From NCBI RefSeq assembly GCF_018320785.1, contig NC_054882.1:28090719-28154718 (forward strand): DNA of 64,000 nt, in the 5' to 3' direction. The notes under the pieces are model-generated. The model was not told where the DNA came from. It did not search any database and was given only the letters and a program-made list of their open reading frames with translations. This DNA comes from Cheilinus undulatus (taxonomy: Eukaryota; Chordata; Actinopteri; Labriformes; Labridae). The position numbers were made by a program, and so were the translations under genes. Of the stretch, positions 39,448 through 64,000 are shown one piece after another; position 1 is the first letter of the stretch; every line of letters begins with the position of its first letter.

Positions 39448-39618
39448 ACACCACATTTGGCCAGACAGTTCTGTCTGTCAGAGGTGGAATCTTATGGAAT
39501 ATCTCACCATCTACAGTTAGAGAATATCCTATAGCCAGCTCTTTTGAAGTTCAGTTCAAAGGATCGCTAAAGTTGAACCAGATCTGCCATCCCATACGAT
39601 ACCAACCCAATTTCTGAT
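39448..39618 (+). mobile_element. Remnant of a non-LTR retrotransposon (end of reverse transcriptase ORF)
   Basis: One frame reads SVRGGILWNISPSTVRE and then SSFEVQFKGSLK, matching the C-terminal 'R-G-LWN-LP--IR---S---FK--LK' pattern of CR1/Rex-type ORF2 proteins, and closes with a stop at about 39617. Upstream reverse transcriptase is missing, as in typical 5'-truncated LINE copies. Confidence 0.65.
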
Positions 39619-39989
39619 TTCATGTCTTTGGAAAACATATGAATGTATATTGTATGTCGCTTTATATGTGCAATGTTGCTTTTAAGAATTGCCCAAGTTA
39701 CTTCATGTTGATGTGTTGCAATGTCAGTGCTAATTCTGTTAGCCCATTAATGGGAATTTTTATTATGTGTTAGCATCAGACTCATGAAGTAAGATGTGCA
39801 TGTACAGTTCCATGTCTGTCATTAGACACATCCATCTTTAAGATGACACACTTGTACTTGGTCAAGGAATGGCTGGACCAATTAGCATCATTTGATGTAG
39901 GCAGCTGCTACAGGTGTGGTTTAGTGGAAGTGACTGCAAGCCTGTAAATGGCCTGCGAAAAGTTTAGCATGGATGATGCTATAGCAGCA

Positions 39990-40509
39990 GTAAATAAATA
40001 TTCACCCCCTTTAAAGTGACAGACCTAATTTGTCAGAGGTTCAGCTAGTTGATGCTAGACTTACAATCAGTGAAATGGGGATCACCTGAATGCAGTGAAT
40101 GCGTCTTAAGTGATTGTAGTTAGCATATCTCGGCTCAGCTTTTTCTTGTAGTTAATCAGTGACTTAGGCCACTGGTTAATCAGTATTCCTGGCCACCATT
40201 ACCCCATGTAGACAAACAAACACTCCAAGCAAATCAGAGAAAAGGTTATTGTAAAGCAAAACTCAGGGATTAGATAAAAAAAATTCTAAGACACTGAACA
40301 TCCCCAGGGGTTCAGTCAAATCCATCATCAAGAAATTGAAGGAATATAGCACATTTGTAAATCTGCCTAGGTCAGGCCGTCCTCTCAAACTGAGGGACTG
40401 TTAAAGACGACGTTAGAGATGATTTTTTGGAATTCTTTTTGTCAACAAAAAAGCCAAATTTGATTGACCATGATTGATTTACAAAATCAATAAAAGGGTA
40501 AAACATCTA
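39990..40509. mobile_element. Deletion derivative of the Tc1-like family at 3285
   Basis: Starts with 'aaataaatattcacccccttt' and ends with 'gaccatgattgatttacaaa' and 'aaaagggtaaaacatct', both diagnostic of the family. The transposase core is largely lost. Confidence 0.7.
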
Positions 40510-40648
40510 TCCTCAAAAACATTGAGAGCTTTAACTGCTGATAATAATACTTTCTGGACCAAAGTGTTGAGCCACAAACAAACAAATGACCATCCCTCCA
40601 ACAAAGACATAACAGCTAGAACGGAGCTGCACTAGCTCAAGTCCATTT

Positions 40649-40875
40649 AACTCTGCTCAAACATTTGCACAATGCATGACTTTGCAGAAGCCGCAGATGT
40701 GTGTAATTCTCCAGTGTTTCATGGACTCTAAGTGCTTTGTCGTGCATGATGTATCAGACCTCTAGCATGAAATATGCATGGCAGCAACGCTTTAGTTCAT
40801 GTTATCCAATACAGCTTATTACATCACTTGTCCTCTCCTCTCCTGTCATGAAAGAGTATTGACCAACAAACCAGC
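40649..40875 (+). repeat. Copy B of a duplicated non-coding segment in pak6 intron 1
   Basis: Partner of 35341-35550, 5.3 kb downstream in direct orientation. It shares the near-identical core with TATCAGACC and ATATGCATGGCAGCAA, and more diverged flanks ending in 'attacatcacttg'. Confidence 0.7.
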
Positions 40876-41728
40876 ACTGCCATCCCTAGAGGCGTGCTGC
40901 AAGCATGACTAGCCAGAACATCCTCCATACTGCAAGCTACATGAAACAGCATTAATTCTAATCATGATACATTAATTTGAGTGATTATCGCTCCATGCAG
41001 CTATGCAGCTGAGGAAATGAGATGTATGTAATGTATTTAATTATTTCTCTGCACTTGGATGAAAAAAAAAAGCTTAACACGCAGTTAGGTTGAGTTAATA
41101 ATCTGCCAAACTCAAAATCATCCATCCTAGGATTAAATGGTTACTCTCCCTGCAATCAAGGGCAAATATGCTGCTAATTAGGACAGGATGTCAAAGGTTG
41201 TAAAGGGTTTATGAGGGAAAGCCATCCATAATGTGTTTTTCTTTATGTGTATTTGTTTTTTGTGCACAAGCATGTGTTTGTGTTTGTATATTTCTTCTTC
41301 TCCCAATTCACTGAAAGCCTGCGGGTGCTGTCCAGCACGGCTGCATGCTCATCAGTTAAATGGCACACAGAATGAATAAGCCTTAATTGACCAGATATCC
41401 TTCATTACACATGTACTTACAAATGCATCCGTTCTCCTTGCAGCCATTCTCAGAGGCACACGCTCATGACAGCCAGCAAGACAGCATGGGACGTAAACAT
41501 CCCAGACATGGAGCAGCTTTTTAGATGAGCCATTTGTAGATTTGCTCCCTTGTGGAAAGATCATCTGTTGTCACATTTCATTTTGATACAACTGGTACTA
41601 GAGTAGTCAGCAAAGAACAGTGGTATAGCTGCATTTGACTCACTGGTTCAGCTTGTATTCAAATGCAATGGTTACATTTTCTCCTGAACCTAATGTTGGT
41701 TGATGTTGTTAAAAATCTTCTTCCACAG
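40876..41728. other. pak6: End of pak6 intron 1
   Basis: No repeat or exon recognised. It ends with the acceptor TTCTTCCACAG (41718-41728) of the first coding exon. Confidence 0.45.
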
Positions 41729-41772
41729 GGACTTTCTGAAGCAGGCAAGCTGTCGCCCTCTTGGACTTGAGG

Positions 41773-57070
<15,298 letters not shown>

Positions 57071-58315
57071 CCCTCTGAGTGCCCCTAACACCCTTCTACA
57101 GTCTGGTCTGTCCTGGCCTCTGAAGAGAACCAACACCTGGGCCCAAACCCTCTTGCACCCTGGTCATTGGGTGATCAGCACCGGCGAAGCAGACCCAGAC
57201 AGCATAATGCTGCTGGCGTGATGGTGGCAGGAGTTTGGTTGACATGCAGCACATGGTCTCGTGAAGCACTTTAGGAGTTAAAGGCAGCATGCAGTTCCTC
57301 ACATCTCAACTCGGTTTGATCCGAATATCAATAAGCTTCCTGTGACGTATGGTGTGATTTAACACAACACTTAATGGTGCATATCAAGTCCACTAAACTA
57401 CACGCACTACTCTAATGACCTTTTATAGCTTTCATAGAGGGCATTTTTGCAAGCTGTTTGGAAGCGTATAAAGCTGTTTAGGCTTAAACCACAGTAGCTC
57501 ATTGTGAAGGAAGAATAGTTACCTCTCTGCTGTGGAAACTGGACAACGATCTTGGTCTGCACACTCCACAAACACTGACAGTCGACTCTTTGCATGGCCA
57601 AACGGAGGCACACCTGGCCTGATGGGAATGCTTGAATATGAACCAAACTGGGATGTGGAAGACAATTCTCCTTTATTAGCATAATAAATGGGTAGATAAA
57701 AGCCCAGCTGCTACTATTGGGCTATTGGAAAATCACCAGTACAATATTCCTCTTTTTCATATTTATTCTTTATTTCCAAAAGGTGTTGTTGTGGGTTTGT
57801 TTATATGATGTGAAGTTGCAAATAAGGTTTCATTATTACATATGGACTTGAAACATAAACAGATAAATTAATAATGTAAATAAAATACTGAATATTAGGT
57901 CTGAATCCTGCTGATTACTGCAGTAAATTATATAAGATAAACTGGAAATTTTACTTTTCTTATCTGAAATGTGAGTATATAGTTGTGTGTGAGCACATGG
58001 GTATGTATGCGAGGTGACATCTCAGTGTTTGCTTCTGATGCAGCCCTCTTTGTATTGTGACAGACTTTTTAAAAAACCACAGAATGGGTGCGTGTGCGTG
58101 TTTTTGCATTTGTTTGCCTAGATAAAGCACACAGGCCTGGCATGTGATGCTGCAGGACGTCCACCTGCTGAGAAACACTTTGCACATAGTCTTTGTATTC
58201 AGACACGGATACATGTGGACATGTTTCATGTATTTCTATCTGTGTGGATCATTCATGGAAAAGAGAATTACACATTTTAATTTTGTATAAATCAATAAAT
58301 GATGCATATTGAATT
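57071..58315 (+). other. pak6: pak6 3' UTR
   Basis: About 1.2 kb from the stop to just beyond the second AATAAA. An earlier hexamer at 57879-57884 may give a shorter form. Confidence 0.6.
58294..58299 (+). terminator. pak6: Distal poly(A) signal of pak6
   Basis: AATAAA in an AT-rich context, followed by T-rich sequence. The reverse-strand signal of ankrd63 lies only about 100 bases further on. Confidence 0.6.
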
Positions 58316-58398
58316 GGATTTCTTGGATGCTGCATTTTTTTCATTCATGTCCATGTTTTTATGCATACTCAAGGCTGAATGAGCTGGGGTTTTAAAGT

Positions 58399-58404
58399 TT
58401 TATT
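58399..58404 (-). terminator. ankrd63: Candidate poly(A) signal of ankrd63
   Basis: Plus-strand TTTATT, i.e. AATAAA on the minus strand, about 340 bases after the stop. An alternative lies at 58560-58565. Confidence 0.5.
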
Positions 58405-58742
58405 AGCATGAATCATACAGTGCACGGTCACTGAGCATATTTAAGCAAAAAACAAACAATAGTTCTTATAAATATGTAAGTATTTTAAATCCATACGATA
58501 TAAATCTTTAATTGTTACACAAAAATAATCATTTCCAAAGCTCACAGATGGATAACATCTTTATTCATAAATTATTTAGATAGCAAAGTTTCAATCTACT
58601 GTACCTTTTAGTGATGAACATTTAAAAAGCAACATAAGTAGAATATTATTATTACTCTTAATGAATGGACTATGCCTCTAAGCAACCATACTGCATTGTG
58701 AGATTTTTAAGTGCTGTAGTCATTTCCCAGGCAGTCTATTAT

Positions 58743-60341
58743 CTATCCAAGAGTAGACTGAGACGAGCCGCTTTCAAACTCACATTTCACTCCACTGATG
58801 CTGTCCACGCTGGGCTGGCTGTTGACCTGCTGGTGCGTGTGAGAGCACGGGAAGGTCTCGGAGCGGGCTATCCGCCCTCGTCCGTTCGAGGAGCTGGATG
58901 AACAGTCTTTCACCATCCTCATGAACTCTGGGGCGGTGAATCGCCTCAGAAGCCTCGTCCCCAGGCCCATAAAACCCGGCCCACGGCTCGGGATCTTCCC
59001 TGACTCCATTTCCCCTCTGGCGGACAGCAGCTTGTGTCTGCTGCCAAAGCCCAAGCTTCCCCTCTTCTGCTGCTCTCGTCTGTTTGATGGAGCTATGTCA
59101 CTGGCTTCTGCTCTCTGCGATTGGGCGGTCTCTTCCAGCACTCTCCCTGGCTGACTCTTTCCATTCAAAAGAGGTTTTGGCACCTGAACAGTTTTGTCAG
59201 CATCATTTGTCAGACTCCGGGTGTTTCCTTGACATTCAATGTTGTCTATCAGGCATCTTTCATCCTGAAGTGAGGCTCTTTTTAATTTGCTGGCTGACAG
59301 GCTGATGTCGCACACATCGCCCTGATAGGACTGCTTTCTGCCATTCAGAAGGTCCAGGTTAAATGATTTTGCTTTACCCCAGAGAGGAAAACTCACTGGT
59401 GTTTGTTCTTGGAGTCCAGTGTCCCGGCTGACATCTTTCTGGCTCGGCTCAGGCAGAGAGTTCAGTGTTTTTGCCCCTCTTAGCTCTCTAAGCGGGCAGT
59501 TTTGCAGTTGTTTGGCAGTGAAGAGTTCCCCTTCAATCTGTTTTTTTTCTATCTGAGGAGGCAGAGCCCAGCTGTTCGAATGATTCTCGTCTTGAGACTG
59601 GCTCCTGGGACATCTGAAGCGGTTCCACAGCCCACTGCTGTCTCCAATCTTCAGCTGTCTCTGAAATACCTCAGGCAGTTGGTCTTCGTTGGAATTCAAG
59701 TGCTTGGAAAACCTTTCCACAAGATACCTGGGGAGCCTGTTGGGCAGCCGGCTGTCTCCATCATTGGTTCCTGAATCAGGGAGTGGATCATCTGTGCCAA
59801 CACTCCTCCTGCAGGAAAAGTTCAGAATCTGCACACACTGGTTGTGTCCGAAGAAGTTGGCCACCTCGATTGCAGAGTGACCGGCATTATTGGTTCTGTC
59901 CAGCCTCAGTCCGAGTCTTTTAAAAGCTCGGACAAGGAACTCCAGGATTTGACTATGCCCTGAAAAGGCAGCATACATCAGGGCACTGTTACCCCAGGCA
60001 TCAGAGGTGTCCGGGTCAGCATTGAACTGCACCAAAAGCTTCACCACGTCCAGGTGACCCATTTCACAGGCATGACTCAAGGCTGTGCGTCCGTCCTCAT
60101 CCTGACAGTTCACATCGGCTCCTTTCTCCAGCAGCAGCCGGGTGAACTTGGACCTGGTCCCAGGGTCTTGTAAGCAGACGGCATACATGAGCGGGGTGCG
60201 GCTGTTTTCCGTCTTCGAGTTGATGATGCGTCCGTCCAAGGCGTCCAGGATGAAGCGTGCCAAGTGAACTTTACCTCCGTGCATGGCGTCCAGGAAGGTC
60301 TTTGTGCCAGAGCCCTGGCGTAAATCTTTGGGTCGCATCAT
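58743..60341 (-). CDS. ankrd63: Ankyrin repeat domain-containing protein 63
   Basis: The function of ANKRD63 is poorly known; it is an intronless, brain-enriched ankyrin protein related to ANKRD34. One uninterrupted 532-codon frame starts MMRPKDL and ends SQSTLG. Ankyrin repeats occupy about residues 14-180: TKTFLDAMHGGKVHLARFIL, SRTPLMYAV, DGRTALSHACEMGHLDVVKLL, WGNSALMYAAFSGHSQILEFL and NAGHSAIEVANFFGHNQCVQIL-type units. The rest is low-complexity and basic, with a conserved RRFTAPEFMRMV segment at about 466-477. It is about 150 residues longer than human ANKRD63 as I recall it (380), all in the disordered part. Its position next to pak6 matches the human order. A TATA box lies upstream at 60497-60504. 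Start choice between the two adjacent Met codons is arbitrary. Confidence 0.95.
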   Translation of the reverse strand: MMRPKDLRQGSGTKTFLDAMHGGKVHLARFILDALDGRIINSKTENSRTPLMYAVCLQDPGTRSKFTRLLLEKGADVNCQDEDGRTALSHACEMGHLDVVKLLVQFNADPDTSDAWGNSALMYAAFSGHSQILEFLVRAFKRLGLRLDRTNNAGHSAIEVANFFGHNQCVQILNFSCRRSVGTDDPLPDSGTNDGDSRLPNRLPRYLVERFSKHLNSNEDQLPEVFQRQLKIGDSSGLWNRFRCPRSQSQDENHSNSWALPPQIEKKQIEGELFTAKQLQNCPLRELRGAKTLNSLPEPSQKDVSRDTGLQEQTPVSFPLWGKAKSFNLDLLNGRKQSYQGDVCDISLSASKLKRASLQDERCLIDNIECQGNTRSLTNDADKTVQVPKPLLNGKSQPGRVLEETAQSQRAEASDIAPSNRREQQKRGSLGFGSRHKLLSARGEMESGKIPSRGPGFMGLGTRLLRRFTAPEFMRMVKDCSSSSSNGRGRIARSETFPCSHTHQQVNSQPSVDSISGVKCEFESGSSQSTLG

Positions 60342-60510
60342 TCTTGAGCCGCCACTTGTTGAGCTGTGTCTTCAATGAGCCGAGACACCAAGCGACAAAA
60401 CGACTTAGGGAGTGTGTAGCAAGTTCTCTTAATGCTCTCTGTGTTTACAGCGAGTGCATTCACCTCGGAGTAAGACTCAGAGAGGAGCTGCCAGGGTTTT
60501 TATACCTCCC
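60342..60510 (-). promoter_or_regulatory. ankrd63: ankrd63 5' UTR and TATA-containing core promoter
   Basis: On the minus strand GGTATAAAAACC occurs with TATAAAAA at 60497-60504, about 155 bases before the start codon. A start site near 60470 and a 5' UTR of about 130 bases would follow. The start site is inferred from the TATA position. Confidence 0.6.
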
Positions 60511-62250
60511 TCTCCACATGCACTTCCCACGTTGCCAGGGAAACAAACGTCTGAGGACCATTATGCGGTGGCAGCATCCATTCAGCCTGAGCCCTCTCTG
60601 CCTGGAGAGAAATATATGCTATTTGAACATAATAATTACACAAGGAGAAAAACATACCCAGCATTTGTTTTTTCTTTGTTCATGAAGGTCTGAGGGGCTA
60701 ACTTAAATGCCCAACTTTACTCGTTGAGGAAAAATAATTTAATTCCTACCATTAAATGAACTGTAGAGAAATAAATTTATTCTTTAAGAAAACAGGGCAC
60801 ATAAATAGCCTTTCTTCCCCGATACAGCTTTTTCAAACAATACTTCCATCAATCCAATCATCCACTTCATAGCTGCTAATACAGGTTCACCTTAGAATAC
60901 AGTGCAATAAGTTCAAACTGTTTAACTCTATTATATAGAGACTTTTTCAAGGTTTAATATAGACTTTGCCTGGGGTCTTTTAATTCATGGAAAGAACCAG
61001 AGTAATTCCAATACACTGTGTATAAAAGAGAACTAAAAGTTCAGATGCTTTATTGAGGAAAAATAAAGGCAGTGTCCAGCTGAGGTGATGCATCTCTCCA
61101 TCCCTGGCACTAATTTAGATCGCTTTGATCATGAAGAGTAAAAGACAAGAGAGCTGTTTGTATGATTATCTGTGTTTTCTTAACTTACTTTAAAATTAAA
61201 TGCCAAATGCCTTTGTAATTGGAAGAATTTCCCTCTACATAAACTGTGATGGTGCTGCAGCATTGGAGTGTGCATCATGTGCCTTTACAGTGTGTTGCAA
61301 TTTCTATAAAACTGAACAACTCTTCAGATTCTCAAATTTTCTCAAATGTTCTCATTTAGGAGGTCCTTAGAGGATGTACACACTGTAATAACATTTCAGT
61401 TTACTTTACAGTGATACGTACATTTCTTTATTAAAAGATTTATTTTGATAGAGGAAGGACAGCGGATAGACTCCAAAACAGGGATGAGAGAAGGGAGAAA
61501 TATGGGCCACAGGCCGCGTACATGGATACTTTAAACCACTCAACCATCTGCGCCCCGAAAATTTGATTTTCAGATTTTAGTTTTAGTTATTTAGTTAGTT
61601 TTAGTTAACTATAATAACCCTGCTAATAACCTATACTTTTTTTTATAAACACAGGCTTGAAATCCTGGTCTATTAATGCTCTTTTAAAACCTCCTGCCAC
61701 TCTAAGCCGTTGTAGCTTCAGTTAATGGCCACGGCCTTCTTGTGTGAGCTTTTGACGTGAATATGAGAAGCTTAGCAGTTAGCATGTAGAAGGAACAGTG
61801 CAGTATGACAGTTTAATAGGCTACTAAATGGAAATAAAGTGGTATCTTAAATGGAGATCCCCGTGCACAGCCCAGGTAGTCAGGTGCCGGTTGGTAGCAG
61901 GTCCAAAGTAAACAAAAAGAAATGATCCACCGCAGCTGAGATAGACTTTATAAAGTGGTATTTAGCCTGTCAAGAGTTAAACTCATGTATAACTACTCAA
62001 CTAAAGCGAAAAAGGCCACATATCAAAGCACAATAGTAATCTGCAAAGAGGAACGAAGGCTGGCGGAGCTAGCTGCTAATGTTAGCAGGTGCTGTGTGAG
62101 CCTGATATACTCTGTACAGTGTAGCTAACCCAGTGACCCTGTAATGAATTTGACTGTTTTCTAAGTATATTCTTCTCTTTACACTAGTCAGTTAACAAGT
62201 GGGGAGATAGACGCATTGGAATATCCCTAGTCACAACCCTGTCTTTCTTC
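60511..62250. other. Intergenic region with one SINE fragment
   Basis: No exon recognised. Apart from the SINE at 61432-61557 the sequence is AT-rich, with GCTAGC-type words near 62067-62085. Confidence 0.5.
61432..61557 (-). mobile_element. tRNA-derived SINE fragment, reverse orientation
   Basis: The reverse complement starts at a 'ggggcgcagatgg' head and runs through 'gtctatccgctgtccttcctc' to 'aaaataaatctttta'. The B-box part is damaged. Confidence 0.75.
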
Positions 62251-63181
62251 CAGAGGTGGAAAAAGTACACAATAGTTATACTCAAGTAAAAACACAGCTA
62301 CTCTGATGAAAATTGAATAAGTAAAAGTAAAAAGTTTTCATTAAAAAGTACTGAGTACTTAGAAGCTACTGATGGGTTGTACAGTAAAATATGATCTTTA
62401 ATTATTGGCAAGAACAACATGAGAATAGATCTCCAGCTAGGTTGTTCAGATAAAGTAGATATGCTATAATGAAGTAAAATACACAGTAAAATTGACTGTG
62501 TAAATTTAACTCATATAGTTTCATTTAACACTTTATAAGTGTCTTTATTGGTCCTGACTACTTACTGTATAGTTCAACTACACTTTGAAAGTATTAAATA
62601 TTTTACAATATGACAGAGCTACAGTAACTCTTGGAAATCCGTGGCAAGGTTGGCCTTCCTTAAGGAACCCCTAAAGTCACAGGCAGGAACTCTTAACTCA
62701 TTGGATAACTTCGCTCATGGTGGAAATGTGTCTCACATAAAAAGAAAACAATCCACTAAAAACATGACCAAAAGAACCCTAACAAGGTTTAGACAACATC
62801 CAAACACAAGAAACACATATCCAGCACATATTAACACTCTGCCCAAGGGTATAATGGGAAACTTTGCCGACACATCCCCCCAGATTTGAAATTACAGTGG
62901 GTGGAGCTTAGATCAGTTGACTCTACGGAGTTGGACTAACACTGATGGATAAACACTGCCGTGAGATATCAACACTCCAGTTTTTGCTGTGTACAACAGA
63001 AGTTTTGGGATGTTATGTGGAATCATTCTGTGGAAAATATACATGACATCAAGTTAAAGTAAATTACTTTGGTTAAAACTTGTTATGGAGAAGTAAAAGT
63101 ACTGGTTTGAAAACTAGTACATGAAAAAATAACTCAATTACAGAATCCCGCATAAATATAATTAGTGAGTTTCCACCCCTA
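62251..63181. mobile_element. hAT-like non-autonomous element with perfect 8-bp target duplication
   Basis: Starts CAGAGGTGGAAAAAGTAC and ends with the inverted TTTCCACCCCTA. CTTTCTTC lies directly outside both ends (62243-62250 and 63182-63189), the 8-base duplication expected for hAT elements. The interior contains 'ctcaagtaaaa' and 'aagtaaaagtac' segments common in fish. No transposase; a short internal open frame (62641-62889) is unrecognised. Confidence 0.85.
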
Positions 63182-63449
63182 CTTTCTTCGTAAGTATTCC
63201 TTCAGCAAATCTCCCTACAAATGACTCGATTCATTGTGTTGCCCAAATGAGCTGGGAAACTTTCAGAAAAGCATTTTATGAAAATGTGGTAAGGTTCTCC
63301 ACAGAAATGCTGAAAAGGTAACGACACACCAGGTGAATTTGTTTCACACGTCCATCTGGTTAACCTTCCATAGACAGCGTTTGGGAAAGGGCAGAGCCTT
63401 TGGAAGAAAAACTCAGAGGGTGATTGGATGAACGTTCTGTCTGTCACAT

Positions 63450-63884
63450 CTTTATGGGCCAATCAGAGCCACAAAACACGTGACATCGTCGCCCCAAACC
63501 AAGGTGTGCCACTACTGACAAATAAACTCCATAGACTGCTGGATAACGGGAACCATGGCGACTGTAGACAAGTCAGTACGCGACTTTTGTCGTTTTTGAA
63601 AAGAAAACAACTCACTGCTGTTCTTTGTTCTTCTTTTAACAAAAAAAATGTTGTCAAGTTTTGATAAAACTGACACTAATGTCTGATAATCCACGCTAAT
63701 GTCTTCCGCCAAGCAGATGGAGACGCCTGTTTCTGTGTTTCTCACAGGCGAATCCATCTTGCAATGCTCCCATCTGAACTGTTTGGGCCCTGTAAGGAAG
63801 TGACAGGACCAATCAGCGATGGGGGGCAGTACTTTCAGGCGTGGCGAAGACGTAAGCTAGCAGCAACAAGAGGCCGGTGCAATT
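63450..63884 (+). promoter_or_regulatory. Upstream region of the right-edge gene with two CCAAT boxes and an inverted exon copy
   Basis: CCAATCAG occurs at about 63458-63465 and 63808-63815, both typical promoter CCAAT contexts. Between them, 63590-63712 is an inverted, degraded copy of the gene's first exon and the start of its intron. The start site is unknown. Confidence 0.45.
63590..63712 (-). pseudogene. Inverted, degraded copy of the first exon at 63885-63974
   Basis: Read on the minus strand, this segment matches 63885-64000 in order: 'gcggaagacattagcgtgga', 'cagttttatcaaaacttgac', then a run of about 50 bases ('agaagaacaaagaacagcag' onward into the intron) that is nearly identical. 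The start codon is TTG instead of ATG, and there are insertions and a poly-T expansion. It is not expected to be translated. Confidence 0.8.
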
Positions 63885-63974
63885 ATGGCAGAAGAGATTA
63901 GCGTGGACGCTGCTAAAGTACCAGTTTTATCAGAACTTGACATTTCTTCATTAAAGGAAGAACAAAGAACAGCA
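63885..63974 (+). CDS. First coding exon of an unidentified gene (partial)
   Basis: ATG at 63885 opens a 30-codon phase-0 exon (MAEEISVDAAKVPVLSELDI, then SSLKEEQRTA) ending at a good donor (GCA|GTGAGT). The 'L-x-x-EQ' ending recalls the segment before the helicase core in RecQ-like and transposon-encoded helicases of fish, but 30 residues are too few to decide. The rest of the gene is outside the window. An inverted copy of this exon lies 170-300 bases upstream. Confidence 0.5.
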
Positions 63975-64000
63975 GTGAGTTGTTTTCTTTTCAAAAACAA

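Noticed and set aside
41761..41772. Extending the pak6 start four codons upstream to a TTG
   Set aside because: The ATG at 41773 gives [13 protein letters not shown], the conserved family start; TTG starts are not expected in vertebrate nuclear genes.

Overview
The window looks like nuclear DNA of a teleost fish, probably a spiny-rayed one. The genes are split by GT-AG introns and match vertebrate proteins. The intergenic and intronic space is AT-rich and full of typical fish repeats: at least six Tc1/mariner families, hAT-like and piggyBac-like non-autonomous elements, and a tRNA-derived SINE. No bacterial gene, CRISPR array, rRNA gene or genuine tRNA gene was seen.

Layout, left to right: the last three coding exons of a PPP1R14-family phosphatase inhibitor, best fit ppp1r14d (+, 5041-5656; first exon outside the window); zfyve19/ANCHR in 11 exons (-, 10132-15620); a BubR1 gene, bub1b, in 8 exons (+, 17978-21360) that stops just after the Bub3-binding motif; pak6 in 8 coding exons (+, 41773-57070), with a probable leader exon near 27.2-27.7 kb; the single-exon gene ankrd63 (-, 58743-60341), tail to tail with pak6; and the first exon of an unidentified gene (+, 63885-63974) at the right edge. 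By recall, the human counterparts of these named genes lie in 15q15 as two separate groups (BUB1B-PAK6-ANKRD63 and ZFYVE19-PPP1R14D), which here are directly joined.

The products do not form one pathway, but several meet in mitosis and cytoskeletal signalling. ZFYVE19 acts in the abscission (NoCut) checkpoint and BubR1 in the spindle checkpoint; the two genes are divergent and may share a promoter region. PAK6 is a group II p21-activated kinase, and PPP1R14 proteins inhibit protein phosphatase 1.

The observation most worth following is the bub1b gene. It keeps both KEN boxes, the TPR region, an ABBA-like motif and the GLEBS motif, then ends in frame. No exon for the KARD or the pseudokinase domain was found before pak6, so the predicted protein has the layout of yeast Mad3. 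Other leads are a duplicated non-coding segment in the first pak6 intron, an inverted copy of the first exon of the right-edge gene, a Tc1 transposon with a single visible stop codon, and several elements with clear target-site duplications.
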